DNA of 55,688 nucleotides from Methanoregulaceae archaeon UXB-2016 (GCA_004332335.1 SISS01000021.1:1-55688), one strand, 5' to 3'; counted from the first letter of the stretch, positions 24,014 through 32,780 are shown. Notes: generated by a model not told the origin, from the sequence alone. A program made the numbers and translations.

Positions 24014-25144
24014 ATGGACCTGCTGGACCAGGCGATTGTGTCGAGCGGGGCCGCGGCCTACGTCGGGTACGCGTCCTCGATCGACCCGGATATGCGCTAC
24101 CTGACCCGGTTCCAGACGACCGACCCCGTCCTCTACCTGAAGCGGCCGGACGAACGGGGCCTGGTCGTCGTCTCGCAGATGGAGTACGCACGGGCTGCCT
24201 CCGAGTCGACCTTCGCCCCGCTGACGCGGGCCGAGGCCGGCCTCTTCACCCACTGGAAGGACCCGTCCGATCGCTGGTCTGCTATGGCCGCCGCGATCGC
24301 CGGGCTCGCAAAGGGCGACGTGCTCGTGCCGCCCTCGTTCCCGATTGCGCTGGCCCGCGGGCTCGAGAGCCACTGCCGCGTGGTCGTCGACGAGGGGACG
24401 ATTCAGCGCCTGCGCGCGGTCAAGGTGCCGGGCGAGGTGCAGGAGATCCGTGCGGTCCAGCGGGCGAACGAGGCCGGTATGGCCGCGGCCGTCGGGATGA
24501 TCCGGGCCGCGGAGGTCCGGGACGGCCTCCTCGTCCTCGGCGGTGAGGAGCTGACCGCCGAGCGGGTCCGGGCCGAGTGCCACGTGACCCTCCTCTCGTA
24601 CGGGTGCCGGGCGGCGGATACGATCGTCGCCTGCGGCGAGCAGGCGGCCCAGCCCCACCAGCGGGGCACGGGCCCGCTCGCCGCGGACCAGCCGATCGTG
24701 ATCGACATCTTCCCCGAGGACGAGCTCTCGGGGTACTTCGCGGATATGACCCGGACGGTCGTGAAGGGCGAGCCCTCGGACGAGGTCCGGGGGATGTTCG
24801 AGGCGGTCGTGGAGGCCAAGGCGCTCGCGATCGCCCGGATCCGGGCCGGCGTCTCCGGGGCCGAGGTCCACCAGGCGGTCGTGGATCACTTTGCCGAGCA
24901 CGGGTACGCGAGCGAGGGAGCGGCCGGCTTCACGCACAACCTCGGGCACGGAGTCGGGCTCGAGGTCCATGAGCTCCCCACGCTCGGCCCGCAGGGAAGC
25001 CTCCTCGAGGTTGGAAACGTGGTCACGGTCGAACCCGGGCTCTACCTCCCCGGCGTCGGAGGGGTCCGGCTCGAGGACCTCGGGCTCGTGACCCCCCACG
25101 GGTTCGAGAACTTCACCCGGTTCGACGAGGATCTGGTCCTATGA
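24014..25144 (+). CDS. M24 family metallopeptidase (Xaa-Pro peptidase type)
   Basis: This 376-residue pita-bread metallopeptidase has an N-terminal creatinase-like domain (about 1-145) and a catalytic domain. Metal ligands are visible in DIFPEDELSGYFADMTRTV (two Asp), HNLGHGVGL (His), VTVEPGLY (Glu) and VRLEDLGLV (Glu). The domain layout is that of Xaa-Pro dipeptidase/aminopeptidase rather than methionine aminopeptidase. It should cleave N-terminal residues before proline. ATG at 24014 sits about 40 bases after the flavodoxin gene. Its stop overlaps the map start by ATGA, opening a four-gene run (peptidase, Map, AAA ATPase, MBL hydrolase). Confidence 0.9.
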   Translation: MDLLDQAIVSSGAAAYVGYASSIDPDMRYLTRFQTTDPVLYLKRPDERGLVVVSQMEYARAASESTFAPLTRAEAGLFTHWKDPSDRWSAMAAAIAGLAKGDVLVPPSFPIALARGLESHCRVVVDEGTIQRLRAVKVPGEVQEIRAVQRANEAGMAAAVGMIRAAEVRDGLLVLGGEELTAERVRAECHVTLLSYGCRAADTIVACGEQAAQPHQRGTGPLAADQPIVIDIFPEDELSGYFADMTRTVVKGEPSDEVRGMFEAVVEAKALAIARIRAGVSGAEVHQAVVDHFAEHGYASEGAAGFTHNLGHGVGLEVHELPTLGPQGSLLEVGNVVTVEPGLYLPGVGGVRLEDLGLVTPHGFENFTRFDEDLVL

Positions 25145-26016
25145 ACGATGAGATCCTCGAGCAGTACCGCGAGGCGGGACGGATCGCCAAGCGGATCCTC
25201 ACGACCGGGGCCGGCATGGTCCGGCCCGGGGCCGGGGTCCTCGAGACGGTCGAGGCGCTCGAGACGATGGTCCTCGAGGCCGACGCCGGGCTCGCGTTCC
25301 CGCTCAACTGCTCGTTCAACGAGGCGGCCGCGCACGACACGGCCTCGGAGGACGATGAGCGAGTCTTTGCCGCGGGCGACCTGGTCAAACTCGACCTCGG
25401 GGTCCACCTCGACGGCTATGTCGCGGACACGGCCGTCTCGATCGACCTCGGCGACCACGGCGAGCTCGTTAAAGCGGCCCGCGCCGCCCTCGACGCCGCG
25501 ATCGCGATCGCCCGCCCCGGGGTCTCCGCGGGCACGCTCGGCGGAGCGATCCAGGCCGCGATCGAGGGGCACGGCTACCGGCCGGTCGCGAACCTGACGG
25601 GCCACGGCCTCGACCGGTACGTGCTCCACAGCTCGCCGAGCGTCCCGAACATCGGCCACGCGGGCGGCGCTCTGCTCGTCGAGGGCCAGGTCGTCGCGAT
25701 CGAGCCGTTCGCCTCGACCGGCTCGGGGCTCGTCTCCGAGGCTGCCCGGGCCGAGATCTACGGCCAGGTCTCGGCCCGGCCGACCCGGCTCCCCGGGGCG
25801 AGGCGCGCGGTCGAACTCGTGTGCGAACGGCGGGGAATGCCGTTCTCCCGCCGCTGGCTCGACCTCCCGAAGAAGGAGATCGCGCTCGCGAACCTTGTCC
25901 GGCAGGGGATCTTTCGGACCTACCCCGTGCTCCACGACGTGCCCGGATCGTTTGTGGCCCAAGCCGAGCACACGCTCGTCATCCTCGAGGACGGCTGCCT
26001 GGTCACCACGGCATGA
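25141..26016 (+). CDS. map: Methionine aminopeptidase, type II
   Basis: This 291-residue archaeal/eukaryotic type II Map removes the initiator methionine. Metal ligands appear in KLDLGVHLDGYVADTAVS (two Asp), NLTGHGLDRY (His), VVAIEPFASTG (Glu) and FVAQAEHTLVI (Glu). The type II insertion (about residues 190-245, helical) is present, and the length agrees with archaeal Map (about 290-300). ATG overlaps the stop of the M24 peptidase. The next gene starts about 50 bases downstream. Confidence 0.95.
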   Translation: MNDEILEQYREAGRIAKRILTTGAGMVRPGAGVLETVEALETMVLEADAGLAFPLNCSFNEAAAHDTASEDDERVFAAGDLVKLDLGVHLDGYVADTAVSIDLGDHGELVKAARAALDAAIAIARPGVSAGTLGGAIQAAIEGHGYRPVANLTGHGLDRYVLHSSPSVPNIGHAGGALLVEGQVVAIEPFASTGSGLVSEAARAEIYGQVSARPTRLPGARRAVELVCERRGMPFSRRWLDLPKKEIALANLVRQGIFRTYPVLHDVPGSFVAQAEHTLVILEDGCLVTTA

Positions 26017-26064
26017 AGGATACGCTTATCGATGGACGAACCTCATAGATCAGGATACGCATCC

Positions 26065-27381
26065 ATGTCAGCCGACGCAGCCAACGCACCGATAGTGACC
26101 GGCGCGCCCACCGACGAGGGCCTGCTCCGGCTCGTGGAGGTGGTCCTGACCGCCGAGGTGTACAACCAGCACCCGAACCTCGATCTGAACGACCTCCCTC
26201 CCCACTGCCGCGAGGTCTTCGGCGTCGGGGGGGCGTCCGAGGCCAAGCGACCGGTCTCGGTCTCGGAGGCGATGATCCGGAAGGCGCTCGGGATCCCGGA
26301 CGCGGCCGAGCGGTTGAAGAAGAACCCGTTCGTCAGCTACGAGGAGTTCGGCCAGCGCCTCCGCGTGACCGCGCTCACCGAGGCGGCCCGCTGGTTCGCC
26401 CGGAAGGGCGGCGCCCCCCTCGTCCGCGAGAACCCGGCCCTTGCCTGGTACTACGAGCAGCATGAGCCGCTCGAGGGGGTCAGTTACGCCGACGCGCGCA
26501 TGCGCAACCCGAAGTACGAGGAGACCAAGGCCTACCTCGAGCGGAAGATCTCGGCCCTGCTCGCCGAGGACGAACGCATGCGCTCGGCCCTCGAGCTCTG
26601 CATCGTCTCGGCCCCCGAGGAGATCCGAAAGCGGCTCGACGACCTGGTCCTGACCCCCGATCAGTACATCTCGATCGAGAAGGTCCGGACCGCGCTCGCG
26701 AACCTCGCCTTCCTCCGGGCGCACGATATCGCCGAGGTCGGCAAGTTCCTCTTTGTCGGGCCGCCCGGCACGGGCAAGACCTCGCTCGCGCTCGCCATGT
26801 CGCACGTGCTCGGGATGCCGATCATCGAGGTCCGGATCTCGATGATCACGTCGCAGTACCTCGGCGAGACGAGCAAGAACATCGACCGGGTCTTCGACTT
26901 CGCCCGCCGGCTCGCGCCCGCGATCCTCTTTGTGGACGAGTTCGACTTCGTGGCGAAAAGCCGGGTCTCGGACGACCACGGCGCCATGAAGCGGGCCGTG
27001 AACGCCCTCCTGAAGAACATCGATCAGGTCAGCCTGATCCGGTCGAGCGTGGTCCTGATCGGCGCGACCAATCACCCGCGCCTCCTCGACGAGGCCGCCT
27101 GGCGCCGCTTCGACGAGGTGATCGAGTTCGCGCTCCCCGACCGCGGGATGCGCTACGAGATCCTCAAGAAGGTGATGGCCGGGCTCGATACCGAGGCCGA
27201 CCTCGACCGGCTCGCCGACGAGACCGAGGGGTTCTCGGGGGCCGACCTCCGCATGATCGTCAAGGAGGGCGTCCTCTCGGCCCTGATGGAGGAGCGGACG
27301 CACATCTTCCAGTCCGACATCGAGAAGGGCGTTAACATGGTCCTGAAGCGGAACGTGATCAAGGACTACTCCTGGGTGTAG
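26065..27381 (+). CDS. AAA ATPase with unknown N-terminal domain
   Basis: This 438-residue protein has residues 220-400 forming a classical AAA domain: Walker A GPPGTGKT (232-239), Walker B LFVDEFD (288-294), sensor 1 Asn336 in GATNHP, arginine finger WRRFDE (347-351) and the lid GFSGADLRMIV. The first 200 residues are helical (AERLKKNPFVSYEEFGQRL, ENPALAWYYEQHEPLE) and match nothing I know. It lacks the N-domains of PAN, Cdc48 or FtsH. ATG at 26065 was chosen; an ATG at 26032 is in frame upstream. It sits between map and an MBL hydrolase, one base from the latter, suggesting a shared, possibly protein-quality-related role. Confidence 0.85.
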   Translation: MSADAANAPIVTGAPTDEGLLRLVEVVLTAEVYNQHPNLDLNDLPPHCREVFGVGGASEAKRPVSVSEAMIRKALGIPDAAERLKKNPFVSYEEFGQRLRVTALTEAARWFARKGGAPLVRENPALAWYYEQHEPLEGVSYADARMRNPKYEETKAYLERKISALLAEDERMRSALELCIVSAPEEIRKRLDDLVLTPDQYISIEKVRTALANLAFLRAHDIAEVGKFLFVGPPGTGKTSLALAMSHVLGMPIIEVRISMITSQYLGETSKNIDRVFDFARRLAPAILFVDEFDFVAKSRVSDDHGAMKRAVNALLKNIDQVSLIRSSVVLIGATNHPRLLDEAAWRRFDEVIEFALPDRGMRYEILKKVMAGLDTEADLDRLADETEGFSGADLRMIVKEGVLSALMEERTHIFQSDIEKGVNMVLKRNVIKDYSWV

Positions 27382-27382
27382 G

Positions 27383-28159
27383 ATGGAGCTGCGCCTGCTC
27401 GGCACGGGCGACGCGATCGGGACACCGAAGGTCGGGTGTGACTGCCCCCAGTGCCGGGAGGCCCATGCGACCGGGCGCGAGCGCCTCCGGACCTCGCTCC
27501 TCCTGACGATCGGGGGTCGTCACCTCCTGATCGACTCGGGCCCGGACCTCCGGCGGCAGCTCCTCTGCGCCGGCTCGCCTGCGATCGACGCCCTTGTCTG
27601 GACCCACGGCCATTACGATCACTTCATGGGCTTCGGCGAGTTCTACCGGGTCCAGGACGCGCCCCCGGTCCACGCGGCCCCCGAGGTGCTCGACTACTGC
27701 GGCCGCATCTTCTCGTTCCTCCGCTTCGAGGAGCACCCGCACGCGCCGTACGAGCCGTTCGAGGTCTGCGGCGCGACGGTCACGCTCGTCCCGGTCAACC
27801 ACCCCCCGGGCCCGACCTACGGCCTCCGCCTCGAGGCCGACGGGGCCGTGCTCGCGTACACAGCCGACACGAGGGCCGACATCCCGGAGGAGTCGCTCGC
27901 CCTCCTCGAGGACGCCGACCTCCTCCTCGTGGACGCGATCGCGCCGGCCGGCTATCGGATCAACAAGCACATGACCTACGACCAGGCGCTCGGGCTCGCA
28001 GCCCGGCTCCGGCCCAAGGCGTTCCGCTGCGTCCACCTCGCCCACCTGGTCCCCTGGGACCTTCACCACATCGGGCACGACGGCGAGACCTTCGTCCTTG
28101 GCGACCACACGCCCGTGCCGCCCGGTCCGCCCCGCACCCAGCGCGGCCCCCGACTCTAG
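27383..28159 (+). CDS. MBL-fold metallohydrolase (PhnP-like)
   Basis: This 258-residue metallo-beta-lactamase fold protein starts MELRLLGTGDAIGTPKVGCDCPQC, a PhnP-type opening with a Cys pair. It has the metal motif HGHYDHFMGF, a later His in PVNHPPGPTYG, an Asp in YTADTRADIP and a final His in RCVHLAHLVPW. Relatives are cyclic phosphodiesterases (PhnP) or tRNase Z-like enzymes. Substrate cannot be fixed from sequence. ATG lies one base after the AAA gene stop, so the pair is coupled. Confidence 0.88.
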   Translation: MELRLLGTGDAIGTPKVGCDCPQCREAHATGRERLRTSLLLTIGGRHLLIDSGPDLRRQLLCAGSPAIDALVWTHGHYDHFMGFGEFYRVQDAPPVHAAPEVLDYCGRIFSFLRFEEHPHAPYEPFEVCGATVTLVPVNHPPGPTYGLRLEADGAVLAYTADTRADIPEESLALLEDADLLLVDAIAPAGYRINKHMTYDQALGLAARLRPKAFRCVHLAHLVPWDLHHIGHDGETFVLGDHTPVPPGPPRTQRGPRL

Positions 28160-28204
28160 CCGAATCCATACCATTAAACTCCTCAGCGGTCCAATGCTGG
28201 GGGC

Positions 28205-28477
28205 ATGGATATCAAGGTCCTTGAGCTCGGACCGGGCAAGGCACGGCTCGTGGTCGGGGGCGAGGGGCACACGTTCATGAACGCCCTCGTGGAGGAGATG
28301 CTGCTCGACCCGGGGGTCGACGTGGCAAAATACGTGATCAAGTTCCAGTTCGCCGACCCCGAGCTCCTCGTGACGACGCGCGAGGGCCGGGACCCGGTGG
28401 CCGTGATCCGCGACGCCTGCCAGCGCCTGGTCGTCTCCTGCGATTCGCTGCTGACCGACCTCGAGTCCTGGCAGTAA
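28205..28477 (+). CDS. rpoL: DNA-directed RNA polymerase subunit L
   Basis: This 90-residue archaeal Rpo11/RpoL pairs with RpoD in the polymerase assembly platform. Typical segments are MDIKVLELGPGKARLVVGGEGHT, GHTFMNALVEEML, the Val-rich YVIKFQFADPELLV and the C-terminal helix ending LTDLESW. The length is normal. A TATA-like CATTAAACTC lies about 25-30 bases upstream and a strong T-run terminator follows. Confidence 0.94.
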   Translation: MDIKVLELGPGKARLVVGGEGHTFMNALVEEMLLDPGVDVAKYVIKFQFADPELLVTTREGRDPVAVIRDACQRLVVSCDSLLTDLESWQ

Positions 28478-28479
28478 CC

Positions 28480-28516
28480 CTTCTTTTTTTTAGCCGCTCC
28501 GCCCGCAGTGGAGCAG
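28480..28516. terminator. T-run terminator after rpoL with flanking hairpin
   Basis: CTTCTTTTTTTTAG (28480-28493) directly follows the rpoL stop and should end its transcript. The adjacent GCTCC...GGAGC inverted repeat (28496-28514) resembles the hairpin after aEF1B, and here it overlaps the end of the convergent small membrane protein gene. Confidence 0.6.
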
Positions 28517-28699
28517 CAGCAGCACGAGAAACGGTCCCCAGAGGAGCGTATGCAGGACCTGTGCCGTCGCCTTCCCGAGGAGGCCGAGGGTGAGCGGCCC
28601 GACCAGGGTGTGGTGCGTGATCCCGAACCCGGTGAGGAGGAGCAGGGCCGAGACCCCGAGGAGGGCCCAGCCGAGGGCCTGGCGCGGGTGCATGTTCAT
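28490..28699 (-). CDS. Small histidine-containing membrane protein
   Basis: This 69-residue protein has two transmembrane helices (about 9-26 and 45-64). Histidines at 29-30, 50 and 64 lie near the membrane faces, so heme b ligation is possible. ATG (28699-28697) overlaps the stop of the molybdoenzyme gene by ATGA; a second ATG two codons later is possible. I do not recognise a family. The position suggests it is the membrane redox partner of the adjacent sulfite-oxidase-fold protein, somewhat like the YedY/YedZ pair but much smaller. That is inference from neighbourhood and helix pattern. Confidence 0.65.
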   Translation of the reverse strand: MNMHPRQALGWALLGVSALLLLTGFGITHHTLVGPLTLGLLGKATAQVLHTLLWGPFLVLLLLHCGRSG

Positions 28700-29367
28700 C
28701 TCCCGATGGACGGCCGGCCGAGCTCGCCGCCGTTCGCGTACCCGCGCTGCTCCCAGTACCCGCGGTAGTCCGCCTCGGTCGAGGCATCGATCCCGGTCAC
28801 CCACCGGCACCACTTGTACCCCCACCGCCCCTCGGCCACGAGGATGAAGGGAGAGCCGAGCGAGCGGGGCAGGGTCAGGTTGTTGACCCGGTACGCGAGC
28901 AGGAGCCGGCCGTCGCGGACTGCGTCGAGGGGCAGGGAGGTCGTGTACCCGTCGAGCGCGGAGAAGATCACGGTCGTCGCGCTCGGCGAGACGTTCGAGG
29001 CCTCGAGCAGGTCGATCACCCGGACCCCCTCGAAGAGCGCGGTCGCGTCCCAGCCCTCGACGCAGGAGAGCGTGACCACCCGCCCCTCGCCCGGGAACCG
29101 GGCGAGGACCTCGCCGTAGGTGTAGTTCTGGGGCCGGCCGACCGTGCCGCCGATAGCAAGCCGGTACGAGGCGAGGTCGACCGCGGGCGGCCCGTGGATA
29201 GAGTTCTCGCGGAAGGCCGCGACCGAGTCGAGGGACGTCCTGTTCGCCTCTCGGAGCTCGCCGGACCGGTCGGCCGGCGGCGGGGCCAGGTGGGTGTAGA
29301 CGTCGACGATCCAGACCCCGGCGATCACGAGGAGCGCGGCGAGGAGGAGTGGGGAGAGGCGGGCCAT
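28696..29367 (-). CDS. Molybdopterin-dependent oxidoreductase, sulfite-oxidase fold
   Basis: This 223-residue protein has an N-terminal membrane anchor or signal segment (LSPLLLAALLVIAGVWIV) followed by the oxidoreductase molybdopterin-binding domain. The Mo-ligating cysteine is in VTLSCVEGWD. The fold-typical YRLAIGGTVGRPQNYTYGE and LPLDAVRDGRLLLAYRVNN are present, and SLGSPFILVAEGRWGYKWCRWVTGI closes the cofactor site. No dimerisation domain follows. It should act outside the cytoplasmic membrane as a reductase or oxidase of unknown substrate. It is coupled to the small histidine-containing membrane protein by ATGA. Confidence 0.85.
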   Translation of the reverse strand: MARLSPLLLAALLVIAGVWIVDVYTHLAPPPADRSGELREANRTSLDSVAAFRENSIHGPPAVDLASYRLAIGGTVGRPQNYTYGEVLARFPGEGRVVTLSCVEGWDATALFEGVRVIDLLEASNVSPSATTVIFSALDGYTTSLPLDAVRDGRLLLAYRVNNLTLPRSLGSPFILVAEGRWGYKWCRWVTGIDASTEADYRGYWEQRGYANGGELGRPSIGR

Positions 29368-29447
29368 GGGACGGGTCTTGTCCTGGCGGGACTTCAGGGT
29401 TGCGGTCTCGCATCCTATTTCCCCCGGGCCGTCGTACCCGTCACTGC

Positions 29448-30428
29448 ATGCTGGACCCGGTCGTGTGCGGCGCGAGTCTCCTCTGCAACTGCGACTGCGT
29501 CGAGGGCGCCCGCCGGCTCCTGGCCGACGGCTCGGTCGACCTGATCGTGACCGATCCCCCGTACGGGATCGGCGGCGACCGGCTCGATCGGCACTACAAC
29601 CGGGACGAGTCCCACGTGGTCGAGGGGTATGTCGAGGTCCCGGCCGACGCGTACGGGGCCTTCAGCCGGGCCTGGGTGAGCGAGGCCGCCCGGGTCCTCC
29701 GGCCCGGCGGGGCGCTCTTCGTCATCTCGGGGTATACCCATCTCTACGAGATCCTCGGCGCGCTCCGGGAGGCCTCGCTCGTCGAGGTCAACCACATCGT
29801 CTGGAAGTACCCGTTCGGGGTCTACACGCAGCGAAAGTTCGTCTCGAGCCACTACCACGTCCTCTACTGGACGAAGGCCGGGGGGAACCGGACCTTCAAC
29901 CTCGAGAGCCGGTACGGCCTGGGCGAACGGAACGGGGACGGAGGCTCGCTCAACTACCTGGACCGGGAGGACGTCTGGACGATCGGACGCGAGTACAAGC
30001 CCGGGCGGGCGAAGAACCGGAATGAGCTCCCGCACGCTCTCCTCGCGAAGATCGTCCAGTACGCCTCGAACGAGGGCGACCTGGTCTGCGACCTCTTCCT
30101 CGGCGGGGGTTCGACGGCCCGGGCCGCGATCGGCCTCAACCGCCGCTTCGTCGGGTTCGAGCTCTCGCCCGCGATCTTCGCCGCCCGCCTCCCCGAGCTC
30201 AGCCGCCTCGAGCCGGGCGAACTCCTGCCCACGCTCCGGGTGCCGGTCATCGCCCCGGTCCTCAACCAGGGCCGGCACTGGACCGCTGAGGGGGAGGTCG
30301 CACTCCATGACGCCTACTCCCGGCTCAGGGCCCAGGGCCTCGGCAAGGGCGAGGCCGTCGAACGCCTCGCGGCCGAGTTCGGGCGCGGGCGTTTCGGGAT
30401 CCTGAAGCGGCTCGCCCGCCGGGAGTGA
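29448..30428 (+). CDS. Orphan DNA methyltransferase (beta-type motif order)
   Basis: This 326-residue SAM-dependent DNA amino-methyltransferase has motif IV DPPYGIGG (36-43) near the N-terminus and motif I as DLFLGGGSTARAAIGLNRRFVGFE in the second half, which is the beta order. It will methylate adenine N6 or cytosine N4. The C-terminal extension (HWTAEGEVALHDAYSRLRAQG...) is probably DNA binding. No restriction endonuclease is nearby, so it is an orphan. ATG at 29448 was chosen; the open frame upstream overlaps the divergent molybdoenzyme promoter. The gene ends two bases from the convergent cofD end. Recognition site unknown. Confidence 0.9.
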   Translation: MLDPVVCGASLLCNCDCVEGARRLLADGSVDLIVTDPPYGIGGDRLDRHYNRDESHVVEGYVEVPADAYGAFSRAWVSEAARVLRPGGALFVISGYTHLYEILGALREASLVEVNHIVWKYPFGVYTQRKFVSSHYHVLYWTKAGGNRTFNLESRYGLGERNGDGGSLNYLDREDVWTIGREYKPGRAKNRNELPHALLAKIVQYASNEGDLVCDLFLGGGSTARAAIGLNRRFVGFELSPAIFAARLPELSRLEPGELLPTLRVPVIAPVLNQGRHWTAEGEVALHDAYSRLRAQGLGKGEAVERLAAEFGRGRFGILKRLARRE

Positions 30429-30430
30429 GC

Positions 30431-31333
30431 CTACCGGCTCCGCACCAGCTCGAGCACGACATCTGCGAGGGCCTCGCTCCGGGCCTCGTCGACCATCAGG
30501 GTGTCGGCCCGGACCGCGCCGGGGACCTCGACCGGGTCGCGGACGTCCTGGACGAAGACGTCGCAGAACTCGGCGTACAGGCGAGAGACCCCCAGCGACG
30601 TCGGCTCGAGTCCCTGCGCGACCATCAGGGCGCCGGCCGGCCCGCTGATCGGCTGATCCCCGATGAACGGCGAGACCGCAACCACGAACGCCTCCTCGAG
30701 GGCCTCGGCCACGCCCCGGCACTCCAGGATCGGGCCGATCGAGGTGACCGGGTTCGAGGGGCCGAGCACGACTCCGTCGGCTTCCCGGATCGCGGCGAGC
30801 GCCGCCCCGGTCGCGGCCGGCCGTCCGGGGGGCAGCCGGACCACGCCCGTGATCGGGAGCTGAGCCCGGTGCCGGACCCAGTACTCCTGGAAGTGGAGCA
30901 GCCCCTCGGGGGTCCGGACGTGGCTCATGTACGGCGCATCGGTCATGGGCAGGATCTGAGCCTCGACGCCGAGCGCGGCCGCGAGGGCGGCTGTCGCCTC
31001 CGTGAGGGTCCTCCCCTCCCGGAGGAGCTCGGCGCGGTGGATGTGGACGGCCCGGTCGCGGTCGCCGACCGCGATGAACGCGTCCACGCCGAGATCATGG
31101 GCCAGCTCGTGCGTGACGAAGGTGTCGCCCCGGATCCCCCACCAGGTCTCCGTGTTCAACAGCCCGGCGAAGAGGTAGAGGACCGTGTCGATGTCGGGCG
31201 AGAGGTGGTTGCCCTGGAGCCAGCAGTCCTCGCCCGTGTTCACGATCACGGCGAGCTCGGGGTCGGAGAGGCGGCGGCGGAGGCCCCGGAGGAGCTTCGG
31301 AGTCCCGGTCCCGCCCGAGAGCACGGTGATCAT
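30431..31333 (-). CDS. cofD: 2-phospho-L-lactate transferase (F420 biosynthesis)
   Basis: This 300-residue CofD transfers the phospholactyl (or phosphoenolpyruvyl) group to Fo in coenzyme F420 synthesis. Family segments are [43 protein letters not shown] (as separate strands), [15 protein letters not shown] and [21 protein letters not shown] at 31333 was chosen as the conserved start; TCAGGAATG provides a weak ribosome binding site. Its promoter region is shared with the divergent HD phosphohydrolase. F420 is essential to methanogenesis, so this supports the organism type. Confidence 0.95.
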   Translation of the reverse strand: MITVLSGGTGTPKLLRGLRRRLSDPELAVIVNTGEDCWLQGNHLSPDIDTVLYLFAGLLNTETWWGIRGDTFVTHELAHDLGVDAFIAVGDRDRAVHIHRAELLREGRTLTEATAALAAALGVEAQILPMTDAPYMSHVRTPEGLLHFQEYWVRHRAQLPITGVVRLPPGRPAATGAALAAIREADGVVLGPSNPVTSIGPILECRGVAEALEEAFVVAVSPFIGDQPISGPAGALMVAQGLEPTSLGVSRLYAEFCDVFVQDVRDPVEVPGAVRADTLMVDEARSEALADVVLELVRSR

Positions 31334-31374
31334 TCCTGATCCCATTTTATCCTGGAAGGGTTAAGTTGATCCCG

Positions 31375-32595
31375 ATGGCGGGGAGGTCGAAGTCGGTCCG
31401 GGATCCGGTTCACGGCTACATCGAGGTCGAGCCCGCGCTCCTTCCGCTCGTCGACGCCCCGCTCCTCCAGCGCCTGCGCTGGGTCCGGCAGCTCGGTTTC
31501 GCCTACCTGGTCTACCCCGGGGCGAACCACACCCGCTTCGAGCACTCGCTCGGCGCGATGCACCTCGCGGGCCGGCTCTGCGGCCAGCTGGAGCTCGACG
31601 CGGACGTCACCCGGGCCGTGACCGCGGCCGCCCTCCTCCACGACGTCGGTCACGGCCCGTTCAGCCATGCGACCGAGCCGTTCCTGGTCTCCCGGCTCGG
31701 GCGGACACACCAGGAGATCCGGGAGCTCGTCGAGGTCTCGGGCGCGGCCGTCCTCCTCGATCGGGCCGGGATCGACCCGGGCGAGGTCTGCCGGCTCGTC
31801 GCGGGCGACCACCCGCTCGCCGGGATCATCCAGGGCGAGCTCGACGTGGACAGGATGGACTACCTCCGCCGCGACGCCCACTATACGGGCGTGCCGTACG
31901 GGACCGTCGATGCCGAACGCCTGATCCGCTCGGTCCGGATGACCGGGCACGGCTTCGCGATCGACGAGGGCGGGATCGCCGCGGCCGAGTCCCTGCTGAT
32001 CGCACGGACCCTGATGCGCCCCTCGGTCTACTACCACCATGTCTCCCGGATCGCCGAGGGGATGTTCGCGCTCGCCCTCCACTTCCATCTCGCCGCACCG
32101 GGCGGGCACGAGTCGGCCGCCGCCCTCCTCTCCTCGGACGACGGGGGCTGCCTGCAGGCCCTGCTCGCCTCGCACAGGCCCGAGACCCGGGCCCTTGTGC
32201 GCCGGATCACGACGAGGCAGCTCTACAAGCGCGCGGTCTATGTCGGGCACGAGCAGGTCAACACGGCCGCGCTCCCGACCGGCCCCGACCAGGGGTACGC
32301 CCTCTCGGCCGCACAGGCGATCGCCGAGCTCGCGGGCGTGCCGCCCGACCAGGTGATCGTGGACGCGCCGCCGTTCCCCCGCGACCTCTCGATGGAGGTC
32401 CGGATCAGCCACGGTGCGGGCACGGTCCCCCTCGAGGAGCGTTCGCCCATGATCCGGACCCTGAACGAGACCCGCCGCGGTCAGTGGCGGCTCGGGGTGT
32501 ACGCGCCTGCCGGAGTCCGGGAGGCGGTCGAGGCCGCGGCTGTCGAGCATCTCCACGTGCGACCGGCGACCCTGCAGGAGCGACTTCCGGTCTAG
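31375..32595 (+). CDS. HD domain phosphohydrolase (SAMHD1/dGTPase-like)
   Basis: This protein of about 406 residues begins KSVRDPVHGYIEVEP, the typical opening of SAMHD1-like HD proteins. The metal site is seen as TRFEHSLGAMHLAG, LLHDVGHGPFSHATE and GELDVDRMDYLRRD. The C-terminal half is helical without a second domain. Family members hydrolyse dNTPs or related phosphates and may be allosteric. A TATA-like TTTTAT (31345-31350) favours a leaderless ATG at 31375, while GGAAGGG would suit TTG at 31366; the start is uncertain by three codons. It is divergent from cofD. Confidence 0.88.
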   Translation: MAGRSKSVRDPVHGYIEVEPALLPLVDAPLLQRLRWVRQLGFAYLVYPGANHTRFEHSLGAMHLAGRLCGQLELDADVTRAVTAAALLHDVGHGPFSHATEPFLVSRLGRTHQEIRELVEVSGAAVLLDRAGIDPGEVCRLVAGDHPLAGIIQGELDVDRMDYLRRDAHYTGVPYGTVDAERLIRSVRMTGHGFAIDEGGIAAAESLLIARTLMRPSVYYHHVSRIAEGMFALALHFHLAAPGGHESAAALLSSDDGGCLQALLASHRPETRALVRRITTRQLYKRAVYVGHEQVNTAALPTGPDQGYALSAAQAIAELAGVPPDQVIVDAPPFPRDLSMEVRISHGAGTVPLEERSPMIRTLNETRRGQWRLGVYAPAGVREAVEAAAVEHLHVRPATLQERLPV

Positions 32596-32780
32596 GGAGA
32601 TCCAAAGCCCTTTTACCCAGGAGAGTCCACTTTTTCCTGAATACACGTCTTCTGGCCGCCGCATTTTTCGATTCCGTCATGTTTTTTGTGCCGATCGAGG
32701 AACGCGGACCGTACAGGCCATGCACGCTGTATTCGGGGTGAGAACACCGGCAGGCGTTGGCCCGGGAAAGAGGGGAGAGC

